From: Phlegmacium glaucopus
Taxonomy: Eukaryota > Basidiomycota > Agaricomycetes > Agaricales > Cortinariaceae
Assembly: GCA_015039465.1 (NCBI GenBank)
Contig: MU130625.1
Span: 343,871-407,870, forward strand
Length of the DNA: 64,000 nucleotides
Reading direction: 5' to 3'
Shown: positions 49,440-60,059 of the stretch, in pieces
Position numbering within the stretch: position 1 is the first letter of the stretch
Layout: every line of letters starts with the position of its first letter
Notes under the pieces: generated by a model
Database searches by the model: none
What the model was told of the DNA's origin: nothing
The model's input: the letters and a program-made list of their open reading frames with translations, nothing else
Made by a program: the position numbers and the translations under genes

Positions 49440-50880
49440 GATTGCAAATATATTTAATGAAAGTCCTCTTGCAAAATGAGAGGGTTTGATCTTCAAAGTT
49501 GATGATTTTGCCTACAAGCTCATTGGAACATCAGGAAACCATGCTGCAAACCAAAAGAAAAGCCATACCATTTTGAAGGAGTGGAAGCTTGATATAATTT
49601 TACAGCAACTTGGAGAGGAGGCCCTCTTCAACATGTCTGTAACACGGTCTATGAACACATTGGAACCAACAGCTGCTGAAAGTGCTGCAGAGGTGTCAAA
49701 GAGAGGCACAAGCCATGCAATGATGCTGGGGGGCTTGATCTGCCATAACAAGGACAAGAAGAAAGGTCAGCAGTGTTACGGCGACTATAAGCTTGCACTC
49801 GCGTTCGGTGCTGGGCCGATAGACCAAGTAACTATGGACTGTTATACAACTGCAATCGTATTCAACAAGTTGAGACTGAGGACGGCAGGTTCTGAGCAAG
49901 CTGTGTAGATTAAGACCGTAGGAATACAAAGGTCTAAACTAGGGATCATGGCTATGGGTATGGCTCTTATATACTAAGGGGTCGAGTCAGAGATAAGGGA
50001 ATGGTCCGTGCTGGGAGTATGAGTCGGTACGAGTCAGAGATAGAGGGAACGGAAGCGATAGCTAAGTATAGTACATGGAAGGTTCAGGGCAAAGGGTAAG
50101 TAGGGAAAGAGGTGGTGTAAGAAGGGAACGATGAAGGAAGATGCAATGTACAGTAAAGAAAGGGGAGAAAAAGGAATGGGGGCCATGCGCATACCAGACG
50201 TTCATAACAAGCAGGACACATACAATTAGTATATGGAAGAAAAAGTTGGCACCTGTGTACCTTATCCTGATGTCAGCAACACCCATTATGGTTCTCATGG
50301 AGAAGCTTCAGCAACCTTGATTGTGTATTGTGATCACTTTGTCCACTTCATGGAGTTTGTGCATGATGCAAAGGATAAGCCTGGCTTGACAAATATTGAG
50401 AAGAATTTCTTGGATGCAATTCAAGACACCCACACTCACTGAGCTCTGTGTTTTGGCAATGTATAACATCAATGTCTCTCATCCTTTTATGCAGCATGTC
50501 CACCTCCATGATAACTTCATAGAGCTTGAATTTTCTCAAGGCTGTCGCTGCAGATCCAATCATTTAAAATGCCTTGCATAAATGAGGACCCCAATCTAGA
50601 ATTACTGCCTGACTTTAATTCCCCAGTCTTCTTACTCATATTCAATCCATTAGTCACTGTTCTGAATCCCCTAGAAGCCATCATTCAACAGTTCAATGAT
50701 GCATGGACACTAGACCATAATGCTTGGATAGCAGCCTGGAACATCCAGCAAGAGGAAGAAGCCAATGCAGAGGAGCAAGCACAACAAGAAAGAGAAGCTG
50801 ATGAACTTGCTCAGCAAGTTCTAATACAGAAGCAGGTAGAGTGTTATGACTTCGAACAATTCAGATGTCTCTGATCGTAA
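49440..50880 (+). pseudogene. Relic of a large mushroom transposon-associated ORF
   Basis: Frames at 49486-49908, 50233-50442, 50396-50581 and 50569-50874 read as consecutive fragments of one protein: KLIGTSGNHAANQKKSHTIL, LGGLICHNKDKKKGQQCYGD, YPDVSNTHYGSHGEASATLI, LTNIEKNFLDAIQDTHTHTE (across a frameshift), then LNPLEAIIQQFNDAWTLDHN and a long Glu/Ala-rich coiled coil. From memory, proteins with SNTxYGSHGEA and AIIQQFNxAW blocks are multicopy and mobile-element-linked in agaricomycetes. I cannot assign a transposon class. Stops and frameshifts mark it as dead. The gap 49106-49440 before it holds no gene. Confidence 0.55.
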
Positions 50881-50989
50881 ACAGTTGTAAAGAAGAGTTC
50901 ATTCATTCATTCACAGTGAGCTCAAAGAATACCAAGAGAGACGTCTCAAGGAATTGTCTTAGAGTTTGAGGAAGATTCAAGAAGAAAGT

Positions 50990-51247
50990 AGTCGAGTACA
51001 ATTCTCAAGAATTAGCTAAGGTTTACATGAGTTGTAAATACAGTATTTATAGTAGAATAAGGGAGTTGTGCATAAAGTGAAACGTCCGCATGTAAGAAGG
51101 TATGCATGGTTAAGAATAGGTGAAACAATGAAAGAAGTGAGGTAGGCATGTGTAAGTGGAAATGAAAAGAGGAAGTGAGGTGCATGTAAGTGAAACAAAC
51201 ATGTGTTTGGAGGAGTTAAGAAAAGAAAAAATAATAGTTTGTAACAT
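50990..51247 (-). repeat. Probable 3' LTR of the Ty3/gypsy element
   Basis: On the minus strand it begins TGTTACAAAC and ends GAGAATTGTAC. The adjoining internal sequence on that strand is AAAACAGGGGTAA (51248-51260), a good polypurine tract, as expected just before a 3' LTR. A related copy in the same orientation lies at 58744-59033. Similarity between the two is clear at both ends and weaker in the middle. Confidence 0.65.
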
Positions 51248-51254
51248 TACCCCT

Positions 51255-52930
51255 GTTTTATGTCAAAGACTCTGAATTCAACTCAGATTCTATGTTGAGT
51301 CCTTCCCGTTCTTCATGTGGACAGTGTTGCCAACCATGACCTTCTTCATAGCAATTGTTGCAGTGTCAGTATTCAGTTCGTGGTAGATCGTTCTGTAAGA
51401 TAATCTGTTCACCACTGATCGTGAAATAGCATTGTTGAGAAGTATGGCCATTGGTATCACAAATAGAACAGTGACATTGTATAGGGATGCCGAAGTTCAG
51501 TTCAGTTCAGTTCAGTTTGGGACCCATTTTCTCAGAACCAGAACCAGAACACTTAGGAAAACCAGAACCAGAACCAGAACCAGAACCAAACCAACAGAAC
51601 CAGTTAAAAATAGATTTTTGTTAGGATATCACCAATTAGACAAGAAATTCTCATTTTGAATTTGATTTTCTAAAATTACATCTTATTTCTTAGAAATAAA
51701 TATATCTTGAAATTTGAGGCCAGAAGTTTGTAGTATTGGTGTTATAACTATGACATCACTAAAAGTAAACATGAAAAGAAAAAAATACTACTAAATCATT
51801 TTGCCAACTAGTGACAACTTTGAATTGGATTCTTGCAATAGGAGTATATTAATATTAATAAAACCTGAAGTTATAAAGTAAATGAGACATATTATTGATT
51901 ATGTACTATGCCAGACCAAAAAATGATGCACTTCTGATTGGAAATATATTGTGTTGGTGACTTGAATAAATTTTTTCATTACAGGTACAGGTACATTGTG
52001 CCATTTAACCTGTAAAATAATGCAAATAAGTAAATATATTACTTAAATGTTTGCCTTGGGATATAGTGGTTCAGAATGGTTTGAACCGGTTCAGAACCGG
52101 TTCTCAGATTTCTGGCCAATCAAGAACCAGAACCAGAACCAGATGGCTGAGGCCGAACCAGAACCAGAACAGAACCAATACTTCATCCGGTTCGGTTGGT
52201 TCTGGTTCTCTGGACTGGTCCAGAACTGAACTTCGGCATCCCTAACATTGTAAAACAATTTCATCTTCATTGTCATTGATGATGATAGGGTCCAATCTTG
52301 TTCCAGAAGCAGTCGAGTCAGGAAGAGGGAGAGGAGAAAATTATTGTCGTTGAGGATAAGGAGAATGTCATTGAGAACCAATGGGGTTTCATCATTTGAG
52401 TGTGATGAACAGTTCAATATGTTGGACTAGACCACAGCTGGCCATGTTGTCGTATAACATGTCTGCTTGTGTCTGTAGGTATTGGAGTTCTCGTTTAGCT
52501 CGTTTGATGCTCTGGTCAACATGGTGGAAGTAAAGAAATTTGACATATAGAACAGGATTAGGTTGAAGGAAAGGAGTAAGGTTGTTGATGTTGTGTCGGT
52601 TTTGTACATAAGAAGGGAATTCTTCATGGGTGAAATCAAAAATTGGGGATTGAGGATGAGTGGAATGAGAGGAAGAGGATGAAGAGGGGATTCAAGGCAT
52701 GGTTTCAAAAAGAAAAGGTGTAGATTCGGGAATATTGAAGTTCAAAATCAAATTTGGGAAGTACAAAGTTGTTGTCTTTCTGTTTCTCGAGGGCGAGTCT
52801 TATATCCTCAAATTTGTCTCCAATTTTGGCGATGACATCGATGAATTTTAAGAACTCCCAGTCGACACATTCGTGTTGGTAGGAAGTGTAACATATGTTA
52901 TAGAAGTTGTCTTAGTTGAGGTGATGGCTT
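51255..52930 (-). pseudogene. Gypsy ORF downstream of pol with two CCHC zinc knuckles
   Basis: Reading the minus strand after the chromodomain of pol: YQHECVDWEFLKFIDVIAKI, KFEDIRLALEKQKDNNFVLP, a Pro/Ser-rich middle, HHVDQSIKRAKRELQYLQTQ, then CSICDTNGHTSQQC and CNNCYEEGHGWQHC, both perfect CX2CX4HX4C knuckles. Retroviral-type knuckles normally sit in gag, before pol. Here they follow pol and precede the polypurine tract and LTR. A hAT element (51482-52244) interrupts the frame between DEIVLQC and the first knuckle. There are a few stops and shifts. It may be a nucleic-acid chaperone or a displaced gag part. Confidence 0.7.
51482..52244. mobile_element. Non-autonomous hAT-type element, copy 2 (763 bp)
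   Basis: It has the same 17 bp termini as the element at 3549-4812 in the opposite orientation, the same AGAACC subterminal arrays, and an exact 8 bp target duplication ACATTGTA (51474-51481 and 52245-52252). Compared with copy 1 it lacks about 500 bp of the interior, between blocks matching 3970 and 4470. It is inserted in the zinc-knuckle ORF of the gypsy element and so is younger than that element. Confidence 0.92.
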
Positions 52931-52949
52931 TGTTTATAAAGTGACAATG

Positions 52950-55407
52950 TGTTGTTTGTGTTTTTGATGTGTGATTCCGGTTCCCACATTGCTTCGGAAA
53001 TCGGGTAATCTTTCCATCAGATTTTGAATTGGTATCCGCGTTCTCATTTTCTGTGTCCTATGATGGATTTGACTTCATATTCTTCCTCTCCGTTGTCAAT
53101 TTCGGCAGGTGGTTTAAGAAAATTTGGTCCGTGTACTTCATTTTTGACATATGGCATGAGGAGGTATGCATGAAAAACATTGTGAATCTTCCATGTTTCA
53201 GGGAGTTTCAATCGGTAAGTGAGGGGTCCAAGGACTTTCTTGATTTGGAATGGCCCTTCTCGTTGATGTAACTGCACAGAGGTTGTTGAGAAAAGGTGTA
53301 TTTTCAAGATTATAAAAATCTCTACTCAAAACAATAACTCAATCAATACTTTATACAATCTTAATAATGCAAGTTGGGTTTTCTAGAAAGTATAACCTTT
53401 CCAAGACTTTGAAATTCACTTCAACTAATACACACAACAACAACAATAATTTGGATCAATTGAAGGATGATCAAACTTTTAAGTGGTTTTGCAATTTATG
53501 GCTTGCACCAACAATCAGTCAAAGAATTCCTAAGACTTTACTGATTGATTTACAATTTGTGTACACAAAAGTCCAAGACTTTGTTACAACTTCAACACAA
53601 TTGCATACACAAGAAGACTCAAACTTCTGCTATGACTTTAACACAATTGCATACACAAGAAGCCCTCTTGCTTCTGCTATGACTTTAACACAACAACAAC
53701 TTTTACAACAATTCAACAATTATTGCAACAAGTCAAACAACTCTGAGAAACTGATTTATTTTCAAGTCCACTACTCAAAGACAAGTGTTCTTGCTCAATG
53801 TCTAAGACAGTGAGCTGTACTAGGTTGCAAATGAGGGGGGGAAAGAAAGAATCCAATTTTCTGACTATTTACAAACCCTGGGAGGTATTTTATACATTTG
53901 AGATATTTAAAAATAGATAATGTCCAAAAATAGATATACTGGTTCCTGGTACCCTTACTTTGGTTCTGGCACCATGTGCACTCATTGTTCCTGGAAACAT
54001 AGGGGTTGTTCTATTTTTAGCCCCATGTTCCTAATTTTAGGTAGTTTCCACCCCTCTTGGTGGGAACTGTGCCTATTGTGCCTGGAAACAATCTTTATGA
54101 TTGTTCAGCACTCCCCCTATCCTTAATCATCATGATTCCCACACAATCACATGGTTCCACTATCTTGGTTATTCTGCTTCCACTGTTGCTAGGGCACCAA
54201 CTTCCCCTGCATATTTATTAATAATATTCTGTTGCTCCACAATCACACCCCATGACATTTGCTAACCCAATATTGTTTATTTAACTTTTCCTGTGCCAAG
54301 TCTATAAGGATATTCATGGATTTATTGGTTTTAATCCAGACATGCAATTTGTAGTGTAACAAATGATAGTCTATTGACCACACTTATTAACTATATGCAT
54401 TTAAGTCACACAGTAATAGGTCTAATCAGCAGTTGTAGGGTAGACAACTCTGATTCCCTTGTTTATTATCAGTTGTATTAACCAGTTATTGGTGCATTAA
54501 TTAATATTTATGCTGAAATAATAGATAAAAATTGCAAAAACCATGCTTATGCAGATTTAAATCATATCATCGTCGTGGAGCGATCTTTTTGTTGTATTTT
54601 GTCCGTAGGTTCCTAGAGTCTAACCAGACTAGTTGTCCTTCTTGAAACAGTTTGAAATTAGATTTGATCCTATTTTCCATTCGGTGTCTTGCCAGTTCGT
54701 GTGCTGCTAGAGCTTCTTCTTGGTCTTTGAGTAACTTCTGTGTTCATTATTCAACGGCAGGGAATTGTGTGTATGGAGATAGGAGATGATCCCATGATGA
54801 GTTTGAAAGGGGTTTGTGTTCTTCCAGAATGTCTTTGATTGTTATGGGTAAATTCAAGTGTCGGTAGAGCGGTTAGCCAGCTTGTTGGATTGTCGAAACA
54901 ATAGATGGAAAGGTATGCTTCAATTTCTTGATTAAAGCATTTGGTGGTTCTGTCTGATTGTGGATGGAAAGCCGTTGTCTTCGCATGTTCTATTCCAAGT
55001 AATTTGAAGAGGTTTTCAAAGGCTTTGGCAGTAAATTGGGGATCTCTGTCTGAGATCATCTTGTCTGGGAGTCTGAATCATTTGTAAAGATTGTCAAGTA
55101 AAAATTGAGTGATGTCTTCTGAGGTGCAGGTTTTTGTGCAAGGGATAAGAATCACCCCCTTTGTAAGCCCATGGTTGACCACAACCAATACAGCATCTTT
55201 GCCATTGATAGGTGGTAAGTCTGTGATCAAGTCCATGGAGCAGTTCACAAAAGGTCTAGAGTCTTTTGGTCCTTCAATTGGTAGAAGAGACAGTTTTGAT
55301 GGGTTTCTGTTTATCTTGAATTTTTGACAGTCAGAACATCCTTTCACATAGTTTTTCACAAAGGTGCAAAGCCCAGGCCACCAGTAATGTTGGGAGATCG
55401 AGTTGTA
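52950..55407 (-). pseudogene. Ty3/gypsy pol, 3' portion: integrase and chromodomain
   Basis: On the minus strand: SISQHYWWPGL and VKGCSDCQKFK (integrase zinc-binding region), LVVVNHGLTKGVILIP, ISDRDPQFTAKAFENLFKLL, HPQSDRTTKCFNQEIEAYL (catalytic core), KDQEEALAAHELARHRM, then GPFQIKKVLGPLTYRLKLPE, VFHAYLLMPYVKN, EEYEVKSIIGHRK, and a chromodomain WKDYPISEAMWEPESHI. This marks a chromovirus-type gypsy element. Stops occur (after LLDNLYK and in the chromodomain), and a 1.3 kb insertion (53264-54569) sits between KKIAPR and REGPF. The upstream part of pol is missing here and is found inverted at 59370-59904. Confidence 0.85.
53264..54569. mobile_element. Solo-LTR-like insertion (1306 bp) inside gypsy integrase
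   Basis: The insert begins TGATGTAACTGCACAGAGG and ends TTTAAATCATATCA (TG...CA), flanked by TCGT on both sides (53260-53263, 54570-54573). Removing it and one TCGT joins the pol frame correctly through the Arg-Arg codons. No coding capacity is visible. The ORF at 53367-53813 is low-complexity Asn/Gln/Thr-rich and includes a partial internal repeat around TACACAAGAAG. TG...CA ends and a 4 bp duplication fit a solo LTR, although the length is large. Confidence 0.65.
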
Positions 55408-55771
55408 CAGGGTATTCTAACTATACTGGCTGGAACATTGTTTGAGCTTAATGATGATTTTGATGGAGTGCACAGACCATGTTTAGGGCTGGTCTGTTGA
55501 ACTGAGGTTAATGCAAAAACAAAAAAAAAAGCTTGATATATTTAAAATAGTGTGTATATGATGAGATTAGCTACAAAGTATTACATAGTTTCCCTTTATC
55601 ACTACATAGCAACATGAGCTGTCTACATACTACTACACAGCACTCCGCTATAGGCTTAGCCTATTTGTTATGGCATGTTATGACTCAAAATCAGAGTTTG
55701 CTGATGTGTAAATAAGGTAAGATAGCCAGAAAGTATAGATGATGATGAGGATTGAGGGTGATGAGGATTGC

Positions 55772-56470
55772 GAATACCAAACTGACTGAAAAGGTAAAAC
55801 CAGATCCTGAAAGAGGCAATCATTAGCTTTCAAATGTGCCATCGAACATTGAAAACAACCTGAAAATAACCAATATTGCTCCATTTCAACATCAGCAAAC
55901 TCCAATTTTTTGTCATAGTGAGTTATAGCAAAATATAGTAAGGTATAGCAAAAATCGGAGTTTGCTGATGAATCTGCCTCCTATTAATGGGGCCCTTGTA
56001 TCTGCAGTGTGTATAATGGAATGAATACCAAACCAACCAAAAAGGTAAAACCAGATCCTAAAATAAAAAATTGTTAGCTTTTGAACATGCCATTGAACAT
56101 TGAAAAAGACCTGAAAATGACCAACATTTCTCTATTTCAATCTACCTCCTATTGATAGGGCCCTTGTATTTGCAGTGTGTATAACAGAATGAATACTGAA
56201 CCAACCAAAAGAATAAAACTGGATCCTGAAAGAGGTAGTTATTAGCTTTTAAAAACATCATTGAACATTAAAAATAACCCAAAAATGACTGACATTGCAC
56301 CATTTCAATCTACCTCCTACTGATTTGGCCCCCTGCATTTGCATTGTGTATAACAGAACAGATACCAAACCAAAAAGGTAAAACCACATCCTGAAAGAGG
56401 GAATCATTAGCTTTCAAATGTGCCATTGAACATTGAAAACTACCCAAAAATGACCAACATTATGCTGCTG
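55772..56470. repeat. Tandem repeat, four units of about 170 bp
   Basis: Units start near 55782, 56027, 56198 and 56366. Each contains ACCAAACCAA...GGTAAAACCAGATCCTGAAAGAGG, ATTAGCTTT, CCATTGAACATTGAAAA, ATGACCAACAT, ATTTCAATCTACCTCCTA and GTGTATAACAGAA. The first unit holds an extra 75 bp with AAATCGGAGTTTGCTGATG, whose complement also occurs nearby (55680-55700, 55890). No coding frame is kept. 55430-55770 has no gene; 56471-57180 has only the hairpin noted separately. Confidence 0.8.
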
Positions 56471-56981
56471 CTATTGTTGTACCTGTAGATTAAAATAAGT
56501 AAAGTAAATAAAATTAAAATTAAAAATAGAAAGGACTTACCCTGGCACTACTAGCACTACTTATTATTGTGGTTCATTGCTCATTGTTCATTGTTCATTG
56601 TTATTGCAGTTGTTGTTGTTGGGTATTAATGATTGTAGTCATCAGATGTTGGTGATGGCAGTGGTATATGAAATGATGAGCTTGGTGGGAACAAAAGTTG
56701 GAGTTGAACTTATATATTTAGTAATTTTAGTCCACTTGTTGCGCAGACTTTGTTTTGGGTTGGTTTATTGAACTTAATGAAAAATGATGTACTCTAGTGT
56801 GACATAGTGGTGAAGATAAACTATGCTGGACAGCGCTGGTGTGCACTACATGGATGCTATGGAACTATGACTTACTATAAGTGTGAGGGTGAAGGATATG
56901 TCCTGCTGGCATGAAGTTCCCACCAACCTTACTGCTAGTAAAGCAATCATCAATGGTGCAAAAACATCATAGGTGGGATTC

Positions 56982-57018
56982 GTGGGAAAGTTAGGACATG
57001 GTGTCCTAACTTTCCCAC
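56982..57018. repeat. Perfect hairpin, 17 bp stem and 3-nt loop
   Basis: GTGGGAAAGTTAGGACA is followed by TGG and then its exact complement TGTCCTAACTTTCCCAC. It lies in gene-free repeat DNA. I cannot assign a role. Confidence 0.85.
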
Positions 57019-57623
57019 CTTCACCTGAATGTTGAACACTGATGTTTTAGATAATGCAGGTGCATTTTTGATAATTGACTGGCTTAATAAGTATTCTTAT
57101 CAAACAATATGGTAGAGATTAGTAGTATAAGGGATATTGTAACTTTTAGCTATAATACAGGCAGTCAGACAATAGAGAGATTCCCTGGTAGGGCTGTGCA
57201 CCATAACTGTCACAGGCATGGGCCACCATGTCACGGTCCATGCCCATCAACTTTTCACCATAGATGGTTATGGGTTCAGGTTGTCTAAGAGTGTGGCAGG
57301 ATGGGACAGGTTAAATAACAGTCATTGACGGGTAGTGATGGGTTATGGGTAGGATAGGTATCAAAAACAAATTTCATAGTAAACTCTACAATTTAGGGTG
57401 TGTAGCATGTTTAAGTCATAAGTGTTGCTTAAGAATCATAAGACGGTGGAGGGATGAAGGCTTGCTTAATGCAAGGAAATGATGTCGCAGCCACCAGAGA
57501 AAATCTGCTCAATGGCCACAGCAGACAAATAAAAGTTAGACATGTCAAGAAACAACAAGTACATAATCTAGATAGTAAATTTTACTGCTGATCTCAACTG
57601 CTGATAATCTGATTGTTGGTTAC

Positions 57624-58408
57624 ATCAGGAAAAATGATTTTGGCCCTAGGTAGCCTTGGGTAATTTGTATCCTGGTGCATTGACGATCTGGATTAAATCA
57701 CATCAGGAGGCCCTGGGAGTCCCTTAGAATTTATGAATTTTGCTAGAAAATCTTTAACCACCATGTCCAGGAAAGTATTTTGCAGTTTTCTCAATAAGGA
57801 GAGCTGCTATTAATATAATTTAAACATATTCAGGGTCCTAAAACAATTCTCTACCATCTTTAAAAAATTTCCTTTTTTGGAATTTATGTAATCTACCCTG
57901 ACCCAGCACCATACATATGCTTGAAATCATGCTTATCTGTGATCATGTAACCAATGGTCTGTGCGCCATCCAAAAGATATATAAACCACCCACAATTTTG
58001 TTTTCTTATTTCCTACTTCCCCAGTATTATACTAGTATATTTATGTATCACTATTTTATTATTATTATTATTATTATTCTGTTGTGTGAGACCACTCAAA
58101 TATCTGGTTTATATATATTTTCTAGCATCAGATCCAAAGGGACTAAGGCTGCCTCAGGATGCCCTCAGGTTGCCTTAGGATGCTCTCAGGTTGCCTCAGG
58201 ACACTCTCAGGTTGCCTCAGGATGCTCTCAGGTTGCCTCAGGACACTCTCAGGCTGCCTCAGGTTGCCCCAGGACAGCCTAAGACTTTTCATACATAGGT
58301 AACTTGCACCCCAGGATGACCTCTTGACCTGAGCGCCCTGAGCTGCCTGGGGCACCCCAGGACACTTCAGGACAGCCTAGGGCAGAAGTCATTTTTCCTG
58401 ATGTCACT
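57624..58408. mobile_element. Nested element with ACATCAGGAAAAATGA inverted termini
   Basis: The left end ACATCAGGAAAAATGATTTTGGCCCTAGG is mirrored at the right end by CCTAGGGCAGAAGTCATTTTTCCTGATGT. The right half (58007-58406) recurs at 59051-59372, and another right terminus (CATTTTCCTGATGT) occurs at 58731-58744. This is thus a dispersed family rich in CCTGG/CTCAGG. I find no convincing target duplication. It has no coding capacity. Confidence 0.6.
58157..58261. repeat. 21 bp minisatellite, five units (two in the sister copy)
   Basis: Units alternate GGATGCTCTCAGGTTGCCTCA and GGACACTCTCAGGTTGCCTCA. The related copy at 59195-59236 has only two units, so the array length differs between copies of one element. 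The unit length, a multiple of three, creates a fortuitous ORF of repeated GCSQVAS. Confidence 0.9.
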
Positions 58409-58743
58409 ATCACAATGATCAATCTCTAAAATTAGGTTTTGGCCATCATACCGTTGCAACTCACTGATGGCTGTTTTTTTGGGGGGTGACGACAGGTGGT
58501 GGCTGTCAATACAGCAGCTGCCAAAAAGGTCAGATCAAGCACCAGTAGTACAGGTCAGGTCACCCATCAGGCCAAGGCACTGGCCATGACAGTTATGGTG
58601 TGCAGCCCTATTCCCTGGGCCTCCTGGGTTGCTCTGAGACATCCAGGGATGCCCTGGAATGCCTCTCAGGGTTGTGGGAAGCTTGGCGCTACTCTGACAA
58701 ATGCCACCTTCCTAAAGTGGCCTGAGATCAAAAGGCATTTTCC

Positions 58744-59033
58744 TGATGTACAATTCTCAAGAACTAGCTAAAGAATACAAGTGGTGTAAATACAGTATTT
58801 ATAAGAAAAGGATGAGTCACATGTGTGTATGAGTCGTCCACATGTAAAGAGTGAGTCATAAGTGAAAATAGAAGTGACTCATGCAATGAGTCATATGCAT
58901 GTTGGTGAAACAATGAAAAAGGTGCAGTAAACATAAGTAAACAGAAATGAAAACAGGGTGTGATGCATATGTAGGCAAAACAACATTGTGTTTGGTGGAG
59001 CTTAGAAAGAAAAAGAATGTTTGTAACACTTCT
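58744..59033 (-). repeat. Solo-LTR-like copy related to 50990-51247
   Basis: On the plus strand it starts TGTACAATTCTCAAGAACTAGC and ends GTTTGTAACA (TG...CA), matching the LTR at 50990-51247 at both ends. I see no clear target duplication (CCTGA before, CTTCT after), so boundaries may have been altered by the rearrangements here. Confidence 0.55.
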
Positions 59034-59050
59034 GGTGATGGTGAGATGTA

Positions 59051-59372
59051 TTTCCTACTTCCCCAGTATTATACTAGTATATTTATGTATCACTATTTTA
59101 TTATTATGATTATTATTCTGTTGTGTGAGACCACTCAAATATCTGGTTTATATATGTTTTCTAGCATCAGATCCAAAGGGACTAAGGCTTCCTCAGGATG
59201 CTCTCAGGTTGCCTCAGGACACTCTCAGGTTGCCCCAGGACAGCCTAAGACTTTTCATACATAGGTAACTTGCACCCCAGGGTGACCTCTTGACCTGAGC
59301 GCCCTGAGCTGCCTGGGGCACCCCCAGGACATTTCAGGACAGCCTAGGGCAGAAGTCATTTTTCCTGATGTG
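59051..59372. repeat. Second copy of the 58007-58406 repeat
   Basis: It runs from TATTTCCTACTTCCCCAGTA to TTTTTCCTGATGT with the same order of blocks (TATTATTCTGTTGTGTGAGA, TCTAGCATCAGATCCAAAGG, GACCTCTTGACCTGAGCG). It is shorter by three minisatellite units and some TTA repeats. It abuts the gypsy fragment directly. Confidence 0.85.
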
Positions 59373-59904
59373 GAGACACTACATTCTTGGATCTGAACAC
59401 ATGACAACAGTCTATTCTAATCACAAGAATTTAACTTATTATTGAACTGCACAGAAACTGAATAGATGACAAGCTTGATGGTCGTTATTCCTCTCTGAGT
59501 TCAATGTCAACCTGATCCATCTACCAGGAACCAAGATGATTCAATCTGACGCCCTTTCCCGACGAGCTGATTTCTGTCCTAAAGACGATAACGACAATGA
59601 AGACATCACAATGCTCCCTGATTCCCTATTTGTTAATCTTGTCAATCTTGATTTGCAACAACAAATAGCTGATTCTACTGATATGGACACTGACGCTGCC
59701 AACACATTATGCTCCTTACTTGAAAAGGGACCTTCTAATTTGAGAAGTGATCTTGAAGATTGGTCAACTGAAGAATTCATGGGGAAACTAATTCTGTTTT
59801 ACAAGGGAAAGAACTACATTCCTCAGAACCGAGAGCTTTGTCAGAAACTAGTAAAACAATTTCACGACGCACCAACTGCAGGACACCCAAGAGAATTAGA
59901 GACA
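59370..59904 (+). pseudogene. Ty3/gypsy pol fragment: end of RNase H to spacer
   Basis: The plus strand reads WRHYILGSEHMTTVYSNHKN, SEFNVNLIHLPGTKMIQSDA, LSRRADFCPKDD, then FYKGKNYIPQNRELCQKLVK and HDAPTAGHPRELET. These are the RNase H C-terminus, the DALSRR motif and the spacer before the integrase zinc finger. Stops occur between NLTYY and SLFLSE. It ends exactly where the minus-strand fragment at 55407 would continue. Confidence 0.8.
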
Positions 59905-60059
59905 TCAAAGACAGAGGAGAAAAATGTAAAAATGTACCATCATAGACCCAGCAGTGGACTAAGCTGATGCTGGGAATATGTCCATCATTGACCCATAAGC
60001 TGATGCCCCTACACATATGGGGGTAATGGATGCAGGTGAGCGCTAATCGGGTACCCAAA

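Larger units (their letters stand above)
57189..58610. mobile_element. hAT-type element, family 2 (1422 bp)
   Basis: The ends TAGGGCTGTGCACCATAACTGTCA and the complement TAGGGCTGCACACCATAACTGTCA differ by a few positions. They are flanked by an exact 8 bp duplication TTCCCTGG (57181-57188 and 58611-58618). TAGGG ends and 8 bp duplication indicate hAT. The next inner stretches are also inverted-like (CATGGGCCACCATGTCACGG against GCCAAGGCACTGGCCATGAC). It has no transposase. Its interior holds another inverted-repeat-bounded element (57624-58408). Confidence 0.88.
55408..59904. other. Putative inverted segment carrying the 5' part of the gypsy pol
   Basis: The minus-strand pol fragment begins at 55407 with YNSISQHYWW. 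The plus-strand pol fragment ends at 59904 with AGHPRELET. In related elements these motifs adjoin, so one inversion with breakpoints at 55407/55408 and 59904/59905 would explain both. The right end then carries the displaced 5' piece. See the finding for tests. Confidence 0.5.

Noticed and set aside
53367..53813. 148-codon Asn/Gln/Thr-rich ORF
   Set aside because: It lies wholly within the solo-LTR-like insertion and reflects its base composition and internal repeat.
57917..58355. ORFs with GCSQVAS or RQPES repeats
   Set aside because: They are translations of the 21 bp minisatellite in a non-coding nested element; the second copy does not keep the array.
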